From Narthecium ossifragum (Eukaryota > Streptophyta > Magnoliopsida > Dioscoreales > Nartheciaceae), in NCBI GenBank assembly GCA_963920575.1, contig OY986972.1, forward strand, positions 12,288,010 to 12,352,009: DNA of 64,000 bases, written 5' to 3'. Position 1 is the first letter of the stretch. Each line of letters starts with the position of its first letter. Positions 9,765 to 21,420 of the stretch are shown one piece after another. The translations under genes were made by a program, and so were the position numbers. The notes beneath the pieces were generated by a model. That model was given only the letters and a program-made list of their open reading frames with translations. It was not told where the DNA came from and searched no databases.

Positions 9765-11137
9765 GGCTGGCTGGTGGTGTTTTATGGTCTATGTTTAGTG
9801 GTTTTGATTAATGTTTTCCCGTTAATCCAACCGTTGAATGATTATGGATTTTGGATATGTTGATCCCGGTATGTACACCTACTGATGGCTAACTTGGATC
9901 TTGAATCCGACGTCGTTTGGACGTCGGATCGACGGGATCAATTAGCCTCTAACTAGAGGTTTTGGGTGTTTTGAATATAATATTATATTTCGGAATATAA
10001 TATTATATTGTTTACTGTTCATCATCGTTTTCGGGGTTGCTTCCCGGTGCAGGAGTTCTCGGTTGACGGTCGTGGTACCATCGTAATGCCGAGACCCACT
10101 GCAGATCGGTTAGCAGCGGTTGGTAGTACCGTTGCAGCGATCCGGTTGACTTATATGATGCCTTATCATACTGTTGCATGCCTATCTTCTGTTTGTGTGT
10201 GTTCATAGCATGCATTGTTGATTTGTGCATTAGTTGCATTGGTTAGGGCGTGGGTGATCTGTGGGTCGCCGTCCCGAGGCTGGAAGCTCGGACTTAGCCC
10301 TAAGACCGGGGTTGGGTAGTTTGGACCCGGTTCGAATTGTGGTGTCCAGTCGATTCGATGATAGGCCTAGATGACTGGTGCACTTGTTGCTTGATGATTG
10401 GAGAGGTTGTGTCGGCCTCGAGCCAGATGTTGTGGGTACAAACCGGTGTCCGGATCATTGTCTCTTGGGGGGAAGAGATGCCTACCCAGCGGTGTGGTTG
10501 CCCGCCTAGCAGTGTTTGGTGCCTGCAAGTGAGACGGCAGTGTGGTTTCCTGCCTCGCTGAGGGCAACCCAGTATGTGACCAGCTCGGCTGGAAGACCAT
10601 AACTGAGGCCTCCCTTCAGGGACACCGGCGAAGGGTTATGGGACCCTTGCTGCACACCCAAGTCTTGCTTGAGGGCGGGACTGTTGTGTTTCCCTCTTCC
10701 TTCTGTGTGTCGTAGTGTAGAACCCTACTGAGCTTAGTTCTCACACCTACCCGGGCTGTGTTTTGCAGGTGCAGGCGTCAGTTCTTCTTCTGTGGCCCCT
10801 ACCGGGCGGTTGGTCGGCGGTGCGGCGGCGCCTGGTGGACTTTGAGAGGTGGCGATCTTTACTATTTTTATACCTTTGGTTAGTTAGTCTCCTACGGGAG
10901 TAATGTTGAATTCGAATCTTCCCCTCTCCGAGGATATGTATATTAAACACTTTGGGTTTTAAATCTGTGGTTCGAGGTTTCATTAAATTAATGTCTTTTA
11001 ATTGAGGGTGCTTTTGGTGAATTGTTAGGGAGACCAATAGGTTAGAGGGAACCCTCGTCAGCTTTTCTTCCGCGTTTTGTTAGGTTCTTGTTCGCGTCGC
11101 CCGGCCCGGTTGGGCTTTCGCGGGTCGGGCGCGACAG

Positions 11138-11151
11138 CTTGGTATCAGAGC
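11138..11151 (+). other. E primer-binding site (tRNA-iMet)
   Basis: CTTGGTATCAGAGC follows the left LTR end GCGACA at 11136 after one base. Confidence 0.85.
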
Positions 11152-11338
11152 ATAGGTTGTAGATCCCAGGGTTTAGGATCAGGATTCGGTTGAGTTTGAG
11201 CGTGGAATGAGTTAGTTCTATGTCTAGAACATCCGTGCATGCTCTTCTGTGATGTGTTATGCTTTTCCGCTTTATGTTGTGCTGCTTTGTCTTGGGTTTC
11301 GAACAAGTGGATGCTTGTTGTTTCTGGTGGGGGTGCAG

Positions 11339-12643
11339 ATGCCGAGGAGTCGGGTATGTCGTTCCGTTGTGAGTCGTGGCTGGTCGCGTGTGCAGCGCAC
11401 CGCCCGACAGGCTCCAGTAGCCGCGACAGCCTTGCCCCGAGACTCTGCAGCACCAGAGACGAGTGTTGAGTTCGCGGTGGGGGAAAACGCCTCTCTTTTC
11501 GCCGAGTGGATTCTTCCGCCACTTAGCAAACGTGCTGTGACGGCAGCGGTGATCACCTTCCAGGAGCTGAACCCGCCCAGGTTCAGTGGCGCTGAGGGTG
11601 ATCCGGCAGTAGCGGACGACTGGCTGAGAGTAGTCAGTCGTGTCCTCGACGCTTTGTTCATCCAGGATGACCTGGTTCGGGTCAGACTGGCGGCGTTCCA
11701 GCTCGACGGGGACGCTTTGGACTGGTGGAGTGCTGTCTTGACCATTAGGAGCGGGAGTGACCCCTCGTGGGACATGTTCCGTTCGTCTTTTCTCGACGCG
11801 TACTTCCCTCAGAGTGCGCGTCAGGCCTTGGTTCAGGAGTACCTCAGCATCTCCTAGGATACGCAGTCAGTGGCACAGTATGCAGCTAGGTTCACCAGGC
11901 TCGTCAGGTTCGCCGGTCCAGTGGCGAGCGATCCTCTCGCCAGAGCGTGGCAGTTTCAGTAGGGGCTACGGCCCGAGATCAGGCTTCTGATGGCGGCGCG
12001 GTTTTCTAGCGCTCTCAAGGAGGTGGTGAACTGTGCGTTGTCAGTGGAGGCCGTACTGCTGGAGGCAGGGCCTAGGACAGTTCAGCCAGTGTTCCCCTCG
12101 AGTTTAGGGCGCACCGGCCAGCCGCAACAGGCTCAGGGTGGAGTAGGACCGTCGCGGGGGGAGGCCCGTTCACGACGCCATCAGCCCTATCAGCACCAGC
12201 CAGAGGACGTCAGCGGAGTCAGTCAAGAGGAAGAGGGGGCGAATGACGAGGATGATCCCGATCAGTAGTTCTCAGAGGATGAACAGCTGGAGCAGTCAGT
12301 CGGTGAGTACGACGAGGACCAGCCCCTCTCGGAGGCAGAGGAGGAGTTCGCGGAGGATGATCCGGACGAGCGGTTTCCGGAGGAGGAGCCTCAGCAGGAA
12401 GCGTTCGCAGGGTTTGGTCAGATCCAGCAGGCAGAGCAGAGACCCGTAACGTGCTTTGAGTGCGGGCAGCTGGGGCATTATCGGAGAGACTGCCTCTTGC
12501 GGAGAGCGTGGACCAGGCGGGACAGGATGCAGGCAGGCCTAGTGTCGGGTTCGTGCTATCAGTGTGGCCAGCTAGGTTACCTTCGCCGAGAGTGCATGAC
12601 GCTGCGAGGCGGAGGCCGTGGCAACGGCAGTGGAGGCCAGTAG
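11339..12643 (+). pseudogene. E gag (Tekay-type), broken by stops
   Basis: Starts at ATG 11339 (MPRSRVCRSV), matching the D1 gag start MPGIRASC. The retrotransposon gag domain runs through LNPPRFSGAEGDPAVADDW, AFQLDGDALDWW and YFPQSARQALVQEY. The frame is kept to 12640 but has in-frame TAG codons at 11855 (D1 has CAG), about 11960 (D1 has TGG) and 12266. An acidic stretch (about 12270-12410) is absent from D1. Two zinc knuckles follow: CFECGQLGHYRRDC is complete, while the second, CYQCGQLGYLRREC, has Tyr where His is expected. The frame ends at TAG 12641 with no protease or polymerase after it. Confidence 0.85.
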
Positions 12644-12786
12644 AGGCGGCCGGGTTGGCTTCAGCATCAGCGTCACATCAGCAGGTACCCTTTACCGCTT
12701 TTTAGTATCCTGATAGGCGTTGTTTTCTTTTCCGAGCCCTACCCTTATCGAATCTTGGGACGAGATTTCCTTTAAGGGTATTAGGA

Positions 12787-15301
12787 TGTGAGGAACCGTC
12801 CCTCTACTCCCGGGTCAACCGGCTGGGTCGGGCCCGTGGCTCGTTTGTTTGTTTCGCGTCGAGCGCGCGATCCGGTGGATCGTATTGTTTCTTGGACCGC
12901 AAGGGCAATTTGGTAAATTGAACCTTGTTGGTTTGTTTCACACCCACTTGTGCACACACAGCCTCTGATTGATATTTGTGTTTGATTAGATCCGTTAGGG
13001 GTTTTTGACCTGTTCGGATCGATCCAAGTGTGTTGGATCGATCCATCCTTGTCTTGGATCGATCCAGCATGGTGTTGGATCGATCCAGACACTGTAGCAG
13101 GTCGGTGGCTTTCCTTTGCGAGGACGGCAGCCGTTGGCCGTCGCTCTCCCCTGTCAGAAGGGGAGGACTTTCCCTCCCCTCCTTCCCCTTTTCCCCTCCT
13201 TTCCCGGCTTTCCCCTTTTCTCTTCCTTCCTTCTTCTTCTTCTTTCTTCTTCCTTCCTTCTTCTCCTTCTTCTTCTTCTTCTTCTTCCGCGGGCTTTGTT
13301 TCCCCTGTTCTAGCAGCCGCTTCTTCTTCGCCGTTCTTCCTTCTCCGGCCACCGTTTTGGGAGCTTGAAGGCTCGTTGGAACCGTGGCGGCGTGAGGAAG
13401 ATCCTTGGTGTGCCTTGGAGCTGCGTTGGTGACCAGTTCGCGGGGAATCAGCCGACGAGTGCGTTTCGGGTAGGCGTTCTACCTACGAGAGTTGTTTAGG
13501 GGTGTTCTCTTGATCTAGCCGTTGGATCTTGTTGATCTTTGTATTGTTGGCTTCCTCTTGCCTAGTAGAATTTCTGATATAAGTTTCATGATCTTTGGTT
13601 GAGATTTTAGTAGGATTTATGCATGATTAATCTCGGATTTTCCGGTTTCTGCTGTTCTTGAAGAACAGTCGGCTTGCGGCGAGTTTTCCAGCCGGTACAT
13701 ACACGACATTAACTTATAATGAACATAAGAGTTGTAGATCTCTGAGTCATCTTTCTATTCCAGCTGATTTCGTATTTTTCCGATGTTTCTATGAATTTTG
13801 GTGATTTTTCTCGTGACCTGCGACGAGGCTGATCTGAAGCTGGTTTGAAGCTGTTCGGATTCGATCCAAATGGTTCGGATCGATCCAATATTTTCTGGAT
13901 CAATCCAAACATTCTGGATCAATCCCAAGGCTGGCTGGTGGTGTTTTATGGTCTATTTTTAGTGGTTTTGATTAATGTTTTCCCGTTAATCCAACCGTTG
14001 GATGATTATGGATTTTTGATATGTTGATCCCGGTTTGTACACCTACTGATGGCTAAGTTGGATCTTGAATCCGACGTCATTTGGACGTCGGATCGACGGG
14101 ATTAATTAGCCCCTAAGTAGAGGTTTTGGGTGTTTTGAATATAATATTATATTTCGGAATATAATATTCTATTGTTTACTGTTCATCATCGTTTTTGGGG
14201 TTACTTCCCGTTGCAGGAGTTCTCGGTCGACGGTCGTGGTACCGTCGTATTGCCGGGACCCACTGCGGATCGGCTGGCAGCGGTTGGTAGTACCGCTGCA
14301 GCGATCCGGTTGACTTATTTGATGCCTTATCATACTGTTGCATGTCTATCTTCTGTTTGTATGTGTTCATAGCATGCATTGTTGATTTGTGCATTAGTTG
14401 CATTAGTTAGGGCGTGGGTGATCTGTTGGTCGCCGTCCCGAGGCTGGAAGCTCGGACTTAGCCCTAAGACCGGGGTTGGGTAGTTTGGACCCGGTTCGAA
14501 TTGTGGTGTCCAGTCGATTCGATGATAGGCCTAGATGACTGGTGCACTTGTTGCTTGATGATTGCAGAGGTCGTGTCGGCCTCGAGCCAGACGTTGTGGG
14601 TGCAAACCGGTGTCCGGATCATTGTCTCTTGGGGGGAAGAGGTGCCTACCCAGCGGTGTGGTTGCCCGCCTAGCAGTGTTTGGTGCCTGCAAGTGAGACG
14701 GCAGTGTGGTTTCCTGCCTCGCTGAGGGCAACCCAATATGTGACCAGTTCGGCTGGAAGACCATAACTGAGGTCTCCCTTCAGGGACACCGGCGAAGGGT
14801 TATGGGACCCTTGCTGTACACCCAAGTCTTGCTTGAGGGCGGCACTGTTGCGTTTCTCTCTTCCTTCTGTGTGTCGTAGTGTAGAACCCTACTGAGCTTA
14901 GTGCTCACACCTACCCGGGCTGTGTTTTGCAGGTGCAGGCTTCAGTTCTTTTTCTGTGGCCCCTACCGGGCAGTTGGTCGGCGGTGCGGCGGCGCCTGAT
15001 GGAATTTGAGAGGTCGCAATCTTTACTGTTTTTATACCTTTGGTTAGTTAGTCTCTTACGGGAGTAATGTTGTATTCGAATCTTCCCCTCTCCGAGGATA
15101 TGTATATTAAACACTTTGGGTTTTAAATCTGTGGTTCGAGGTTTCATTAAATTAATGTCTTTTAATTGAGGGTGTTTTTGGTGAATTGTTAGGGAGACTA
15201 ATAAGTTAGAGGGAACCCTCGTCAGCTTTTCTTCCGCATTTTGTTAGGTTTCGGTTCGCGTCGCCCGGCCCGGTTGGGCTTTCGCGGGTCGGGGCGCGAC
15301 A
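12787..15301 (+). repeat. E right LTR
   Basis: Starts TGTGAGGAACCGTCCC after GGGTATTAGGA and ends GGGGCGCGACA. It is colinear with the left LTR, including both palindrome clusters (13014-13092 and 13857-13925) and the CT-rich tract. The first cluster here keeps all four GGATCGATCC cores intact. Confidence 0.9.
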
Positions 15302-15568
15302 GAAGGGGACTTGACAGTATCGTCAGACGGAGGGCTACGGTTCAGAGGCAGAGTAGCAGTACCAGTAGATTCAGTTCTACGAGACGACGTCCTACGAGAG
15401 TTCCACCACTCTCGTTTTGCAGTTCATCCCGAGGGCACCAAGATGTACCAGGACCTACGGCGGTAGTTCTGGTGATGCGGGATGAAGAGGGCAGTGACGG
15501 AGTTCGTATCGCGCTGCCTTACCTGTCAGAAGGTCAGGGCTGAGCACCAGCGAACTCTGGGGTTACTG
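15302..15568 (+). pseudogene. Tekay-type integrase N-terminal fragment (F, right half)
   Basis: Continuation of the pol fragment that ends at 8658. It reads VSSDGGLRFRGRVAVP, then the zinc-binding HHCC region with REFHHSRFAVHPEGTKMYQDLRR and CLTCQKVRAEHQRTLGLL. An in-frame TAG at 15464-15466 stands where D1 has CAG. The fragment ends at about 15568, before the integrase catalytic core, where a different LTR-like sequence begins. Confidence 0.85.
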
Positions 15569-15612
15569 ATGAGTGCACGAAAGTGCACACTAAATATGAC
15601 TAAGAGCAGCTT
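15567..15612 (+). repeat. Short LTR-start-like fragment
   Basis: TGATGAGTGCACGAAAGTGC resembles the sequence at 33971 (TGATGAGTGCATGAAAGTGC). It looks like the start of an Athila/Tat-type LTR and is cut by D1 at 15613. Confidence 0.4.
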
Positions 15613-17991
15613 TGTGAGGGCCCGTCCCTCAGACCTGGCTCGACCGCGTGGGTCGAGAGCCGATTTCCTGTTGGTTTGGTTCCGCGTCGGGCACGACCGG
15701 GCGATCGTGTGGCGGTTTGGACCCCGGGGGCATTTTGGTAAATATGCCCTCTGGTGGTCGGTTTCACACCCGCGTTCCACACACTGACTTTGATTGATGT
15801 ATGTGTTTGATTAGAATCCCTAGGGTGCGTCCGATCGGAGGATCGGAGCTCGATCGGGAAAGATCGAATTGGACGGCTGAGATAGATCTGGATTTTCTAT
15901 GAAAGCCCTGTCCCTTTCTTCTCTTCCCTTCTCTTCTTCTCTTGTCGTTTTCTTCCCCTCTCTCTCCTTCGGCTGAGCTAGGGTTTAGAGACTTGGGCTT
16001 TGGAGCTCGGATCTTGACGGCTTGACTATCGAGACGCGTGGAGGAGCTACCCTACTTGCTCAAGTAGGTGTTTCTACCTCGATCCTTGGATCGGGTTCTC
16101 CTAGGATAGGATTATTGCACTTTCGCTGTAGGAATACATGTTAGAATGCTTTGCAAATCTTTGCATGTGTAGTGTACCTCATTTCCTGTATTCCTACGTT
16201 GCGATTTCGGTATTTGAACGGTTGGTTTCCGTATTATCGCCGTTTCGTCGGTTTTCGTCCATTTGGACCTAGATAGGAGATTTAACCGTCAAAAATTGGA
16301 TTTCTTCATTCCATTAGCTTCCCCATTGTTAAATACACTTGCTTGCGAAATTTCTTCTCGTTCCAACTTGATTTGATCCTTGAAATCCAAAGAAATGGAT
16401 TTTTGGCACTGTTCTGATGAACTGTGCCAAGGGCTCGACGGTCGATCGGTGCATCGACCGTCAAGTGTTGTTTTACTCCTTCTGGGCCTGACGGTCGACC
16501 GTCGCAACGACCGTCAGGCTCTGTTGCGATTTTGGCTTCCCAGGGTCGATACATGGATCGACCGCGGGATCTTTTCCTTTTCGCCATTTACCTGACGGTC
16601 GACCGTCGGATCGACCGTCACATCGACCGTCAGGCGCTGTTTGGTTTTGGGCTTCTCAGGGTCGATGGGTGGATCGACCGTCGCCCTTGGTTTTCTTCGC
16701 TTGGGTCTCACGGTCGATCGCCGGATCGACCGTGACATCGTCCGTGACCCCTTGGACTTGGTTTTCTGGCTTTTCTTGGATGGATTTGATTTGTGATTAG
16801 TATCTAAACATGTTGGGAAGTGTGTACGTGGATTTCATGAAGTTTTCACGGGATTTCCATTGAGATTAAGGTTTGGATTGCATATTGATTTCCCTTGAAT
16901 AAATCGATGTTGTGGCTTGCCTTTAAATACATGTTTAGATGTTGTTAATTGCTTAATGGTGTGCTTAGCCATTAGCTAGCTATGAGTGCTAGCTAATGAG
17001 GAATTGTGGAACCTTAGCCTCTTGCAGGCGAGTGCCGAGGGCTATTGTATATCTGTTGGACTTGAAACTGATCTTGTGACATGTACATCTAGGATAGATG
17101 TTTGCCTAAGATCATGCATTGTGTGCATTAGAGGCATTTGAGGTTAGGTGGGCGATGGTTTGGGTCGCCGATCCGAGGCTCTCGGGTAGCTCGGATCTAG
17201 CCTTAGGGCCGTGGCTGGGTAGTCAGGTTTAGGGTGTGATTGTTTAATCTGAATCTCTTGTTATTGAGGATTGACGATAGTGACTCTGATCAGTATTTGA
17301 GGTTTAGAGGTCGTGTTGTCTTCCTAGGCCAAGTGCTAAGGATGCAATCGATGTGTTCCCGACGTGGTCCCCAAGCAGTAGTATCCCTGCTGGGTAAGGG
17401 TGATCCCGCATGGTACTGTTCCCCTGTCAGTGCTTAGGGTGATCTTAGTAACGTGTCCAAGAGATAGGTTCATGACAGTAGCCCTTGGGACATCGATGGG
17501 TTATGGGACCCGTGGCATCCGTTAGACTTAGGCTGGGAGACAATACTGTTGTTGTTTTCCTCCCTTCAGTGTGCCGTAGAGTAGAACCCTACTGAGCTTA
17601 TCGCTCTCTCCTACCCGGGCTGCGTTTGCAGGTGCAGGTGGCAGTTCTTCGTCTGTGGAGCCGGTGGGATCGGCCTTTGGCGGCGCGAGTACATCCAGAG
17701 GCGCCTGAGGTTGCTGGAGGATTACCTGTTGTATATTTTTGATATATATGTATATGTTGTAAACATTTTGAGGATTTTGGAATCATGTATTATATCTTTA
17801 TCTTGGAAGTCTTAGAATGGAATTTTGAACTGTACAACTTGATGTTATATGAATTGAATTTGTTTCGCCACTGGAATACAATTGTTTAAATTATCCGTCT
17901 TTTCCGCTTTGTATCGCGCCGATTGAAGATGAATAGTGATCGAAACCCTCACGCCCCGTCCTGGATGGGTTTTCTGGGTCGGGGTGTGACA
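15613..17991 (+). repeat. D1 left LTR
   Basis: From TGTGAGGGCCCGTCCC to GGGTCGGGGTGTGACA. GATCGG words lie at 15831-15867, followed by a TATA box decayed to TATGAAAG (15899-15906; TATAAAAG in the right LTR). A CT-rich leader and a palindrome array (16435-16748) follow. Confidence 0.9.
16435..16748 (+). repeat. ACGGTCGAT/ATCGACCGT hairpin array, D1 left LTR
   Basis: About six inverted-repeat units separated by 25-50 bp of mostly non-repetitive sequence. Clear stems are ACGGTCGAT-N6-ATCGACCGT (from 16438) and ACGGTCGATC-GCCG-GATCGACCGT (from 16710), both perfect. Others use the 12-bp palindrome ACGGTCGACCGT or GGTCGAT-N6-ATCGACC. The array lies about 540 bp downstream of the TATA box, so it should be in the leader RNA. 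Confidence 0.9.
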
Positions 17992-17992
17992 A

Positions 17993-18006
17993 CTTGGTAT
18001 CAGAGC
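17993..18006 (+). other. D1 primer-binding site (tRNA-iMet)
   Basis: CTTGGTATCAGAGC follows the left LTR end TGTGACA at 17991 after one base. Confidence 0.9.
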
Positions 18007-18195
18007 AGGCTGTAGGTCCCAGGGATAGGATTAGGCTTGCGGTTGAGGTTTTGAGCGCGGTTTGGGATAGTTCTAGGAGTAGAGCATCCCTGTGTGCTTG
18101 ATCGTGCTCATGTGTGTTATGCTTTTGCTTTAGTGATTGCTGTTGGGTTTTGTTTTCTTACGGGTGGACACTTGTCGTCTCTGGTGAACGTGCAG

Positions 18196-19430
18196 ATGCC
18201 AGGGATCCGGGCTAGCTGTCCAGTGTTGGGTCAGGGTACCGCGCGCGACCAGTGCGCTGCCCGACGTGCCTTAGGGGCCAACGCAGCCGTGCCCCGTGTA
18301 CCTATACGAGAGCCAGAGCCGAAGATTGAGGTCGTGGTGGAGGAGGATGCTTCATTCATCGCCGAGTAGGTCTCTCCTCCACTCGACCAGCGTGCCGTTG
18401 CGACAGCGGTGGTCGACTTCCAGAGGCTGAACCCTCCTAGGTTCAGCGGTACTAGAGGCGACCCAGCGGTGGCGGACGACTGGCTGGAGGGAGTCAGTCG
18501 CGTCCTTGACACTCTGTTCGTCCAGGATGACAGAGTTCGGGTCAGACTTGCAGCGTTCCAGCTCGACGGGGACGCTTTGGACTGGTGGCGCTCTTTCCAG
18601 GCCGCCAGGGACGGGAGTGACCCATCGTGGGCCGTGTTTCGTTCTTCGTTTCTCGGCGCGTACTTTCCCCGAAGTGCGCGCTCGGCCGTTGTCCGTGAGT
18701 ACCAGACCCTTTCTCAGGGTACTCAGTCGGTGGTTCAGTATGCGGCTAGGTTCACCAGGCTTGCCAGATTTGCCGGAGCGGTGTCGGCGGACCCTCTTGC
18801 CAGAGCTGAGCAGTTCCAGTGGGGCTTAGGCCCGAGCTCAGGCGGCTGATCCTGCTTGCGTCGTCTGCGAGCACCAGTGGTGTTGGACTGTGCCTTGGCA
18901 GTTGAGGCTTAGTTGCAGGAGTCGGGGCCTAGGGCAGTCCAGCCTGCGTCGTCTGTGAGCACCAGTGGTGTTGGACTGTGCCTTGGCAGTTGAGGCTCAG
19001 TTGCAGGAGTCGGGGCCCAGGGCAGTCCAGCCTGCGTCGTCTGCGAGCACCAGTGGCGGAGGACAGCCACAGAGAGCAGCTCAGGGCAGAGGAGGTTCGT
19101 GGAGGCCACGGCAGAGGTACCCACGACGCCAGCAGCCGTACCAGCGTTACCCACCCCAGTACCAGCAGCAGCCCAGGCAGGGAGGCCAGGCACTTCTTCC
19201 GACTGGGCCTCAGGGGCAGACGTCCGGAGGAGGCCAGAGCCAGCTCTAGCGCTTGGTCCTCCCGTGTGCTTCGAGTGCCGGCAGACCGGGCACTTTCGCC
19301 GAGACTGTTCGACGCTAAGGGCACAGTTCGCTCGTGGCGAAGCAGGCGGAGGTTGGCGGACACCAGGAGCCGGGAGAGGCAGAGGTCACGGCGGAGGTCG
19401 AGGCGGACCCAGAGGGGGAGTGTATGCACT
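18196..19430 (+). pseudogene. D1 gag (Tekay-type), broken
   Basis: Starts MPGIRASCPVLGQG at 18196. An in-frame TAG at 18367 stands where the E gag has TGG. The gag domain is clear: LNPPRFSGTRGDPAVADDW, AFQLDGDALDWWRSF and YFPRSARSAVVREY. Near 18850 an 88-bp direct duplication (about 18850-18937, 18938-19025, plus a partial third copy) shifts the frame, because 88 is not a multiple of three. The first copy has TAG at 18910 where the second keeps CAG. The frame is regained by 19099, and a single CCHC knuckle, [14 protein letters not shown], begins at about 19267. An RG-rich linker follows, leading to the protease. Confidence 0.85.
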
Positions 19431-21420
19431 TCAAGACCGTGAGTACCCAGACTTTGTTCAGCCACCCTTTCAGCCTTACCAGTACCCGCCACCCCAGCAG
19501 GCTCTAGCACTTCCACCAGCTCCAGTTGACCGTCCTGTTCTCAGAGGTACCTTCCAGCTTTTCAGTTCATTTGTAGATGTTCTGATAGATTCTGGGGCGT
19601 CTCATTCCTTTGTAGCTAGCGACTGTGTGGCATCGCTAGGGCTAGAGACTGAGCCACTTGGAGTCACACTACACTTAGACACACCCGTCGGCGGAGGGGC
19701 TCGTGTTGAGCTGATCTGCTGCTCTTGCGAGTTGGAGGTTGGGGGCCTCCGTGTCTTTCTAGACCTTCGGGTGCTAGACATGGTCGGGTTCGACGTGATT
19801 CTCGGTATGGATTGGCTGACTTCATACCGAGCCGTCATCGACTGTGGCCGTCATAGGGTGACTGGTTGGACACCTGACGACGCTCGTTTCGTTCTGTTGG
19901 GGGATCGCCAGTCGGCCGATTCCCTCTTGTGTGCTTGTCTTCCTAGGCGCGAGGGCCAGCTGTCAGCTTTACTGGCGCGCCTTTCCTTGTTCGCTGCAGA
20001 GGGCAGTCGAGAGGGCAGTTTGCCTATAGTGGTTTGTGAGTTTGTTGACGTCTTCCCAGACGAGCTACCGGCCCTTCCTCCTTCCAGAGCAGTAGACTTC
20101 CAGATAGATCTTGTACCGGGTACCGGGCCGATCTCTCTACCAGCTTTTAGGATGGCACCAGCAGAACAGAGGGAGTTGAGGGTCCAGCTGGACGGGTTGA
20201 TCGGCAGAGGTTTCATCCGTCCCAGCACGTCGCCTTGGGCATCTCCTGTATTGTTCGTAAAGAAGAAGGACGGTACGCTTCGTCTTTGCATTGATTACAG
20301 GAAGCTGAACAGGGTGACGGTGAAGAACAAGTATCCGATGCCGAGGATCGATGACTTGTTCGACCAGCTCCGAGGCTCTTCAGTCTTTTCGAAGATCGAT
20401 CTCCGTACCGGCTATCACCAGTTCAGGATTCGGGATTGCGACATCCCGAAGACGGCCTTCCGTACGAGGTAGGGTTGTACGAGTTCACGGTGATGCCGTT
20501 CGGCTTGACGAACGCACCGGCGGCGTTCATAGATCTGATGCAGAGGGTCTTCCGACCGTACTTAGATCAGTTCGTGGTGGTTTTCGTCGACGACATCCTA
20601 GTCTACTCACGTACCGCGGAGGAGCACGGGCAGCATCTGAGGACAGTGTTGCAGTTGTTGAGGGGGCATAGGCTATATGCCAAGGCCTCCAAAAGTGAGT
20701 TCTGGCTTCTTGAGGTGCAGTTTCTAGGGCACGTGGTATCAGCAGCAGGTATTTCAGTGGATCCGGCCAAGATCAAGGCAGTGCTACAGTGGCAGAGACC
20801 GGCGACAGTGTTCGAGGTTCCCAGCTTCCTCGGCCTGGCGGGTTACTACAGGAGGTTCGTGCGGGACTTCTACAGGGTTGCAGGGCCGCTGACCAGGTTG
20901 ATACAGAAGGCGGTCCCATTTGTTTGGGACGAGGCTTGTGAGCAGGCCTTCATCCAGTTGAGGACCAGACTGACGAGTGCACCGATCCTTATAGTTCCAG
21001 AGCGAGGCGTTGGCTACAGTGTCTATTGCGACGCCAGTGGGGAGGGTCTAGGCTGTGTGCTTATGCAGGAGGGCCATGTGGTGGCCTACGGTTCCAGGCA
21101 GCTGAAGACCAATGAGAGGAACTATCCAGTCCACGATCTTGAGCTTGCAGCGATTGTCTTCGCTCTGAAGACGTGGCGGCACTACCTTTACGGTGAGCGG
21201 TTCTTGGTGTACTCTGATCGTAAGAGTTTGAGGCACGTGTTTACCCAGCGTGACCTCAACCTCAGGCAGCGGAAGGTGGATGGAGCTTCTAGAGGACTAC
21301 GACTTCGATTTGCATTACCACCCTGGTAAGGCAAACGTCGTACCAGACGCTCTCAGCAGGCAGACCAGAGACAGTCGGGTGACCTTGGCAGCAGTGTCAG
21401 CTCGGCAGTGGCAGATGCTG
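19431..21420 (+). pseudogene. D1 protease-reverse transcriptase-RNase H
   Basis: Protease active site is DSGASHSFV at 19588, with the downstream VILGMDWL motif. Reverse transcriptase shows [55 protein letters not shown] and the catalytic FVDDILVYS. RNase H shows [30 protein letters not shown] and [21 protein letters not shown] (His-to-Arg at DHKSL). A one-base loss at about 20470 (AGGTAGGG where AGGTACGGG is expected) and a one-base gain at about 21272 break and then restore the frame. All catalytic aspartates that I can place are still present. Confidence 0.9.

Larger units (their letters stand above)
8659..11136 (+). repeat. E left LTR
   Basis: From TGTGAGGACCCGTCCC to GGGCGCGACA. It carries a GGATCGATCC cluster at 8887-8964, a long CT-rich tract at 9040-9160, and a second GGATCGATCC cluster at 9693-9762. 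The CT tract creates long chance ORFs around 8900-9365 that are not genes. Several short ORFs between 10008 and 11037 also recur in the right LTR and are not genes. Confidence 0.9.
8659..15301 (+). mobile_element. E: gag-only Tekay-like LTR retrotransposon, nested in F
   Basis: Two LTRs of about 2.5 kb (8659-11136 and 12787-15301) flank an interior of only 1650 bp that holds a primer site and a gag gene but no pol. Flanking 5-mers are GACGG (8654-8658) and GAAGG (15302-15306), a TSD with one mismatch. The pol fragment F resumes directly after the right LTR, which confirms the insertion site. The LTRs are very alike by eye, so the insertion is relatively young. This is a terminal-repeat element retaining gag only, of the kind called TR-GAG. 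Confidence 0.85.

Noticed and set aside
10008..10600. Small ORFs in E LTRs (also 14172-14764)
   Set aside because: Same frames in both LTRs by duplication; no coding features and no neighbours to support them.
16435..16748. Palindrome array as a CRISPR array
   Set aside because: Repeats are short and variable, spacers are conserved between copies, there are no cas genes, and the context is a plant LTR.
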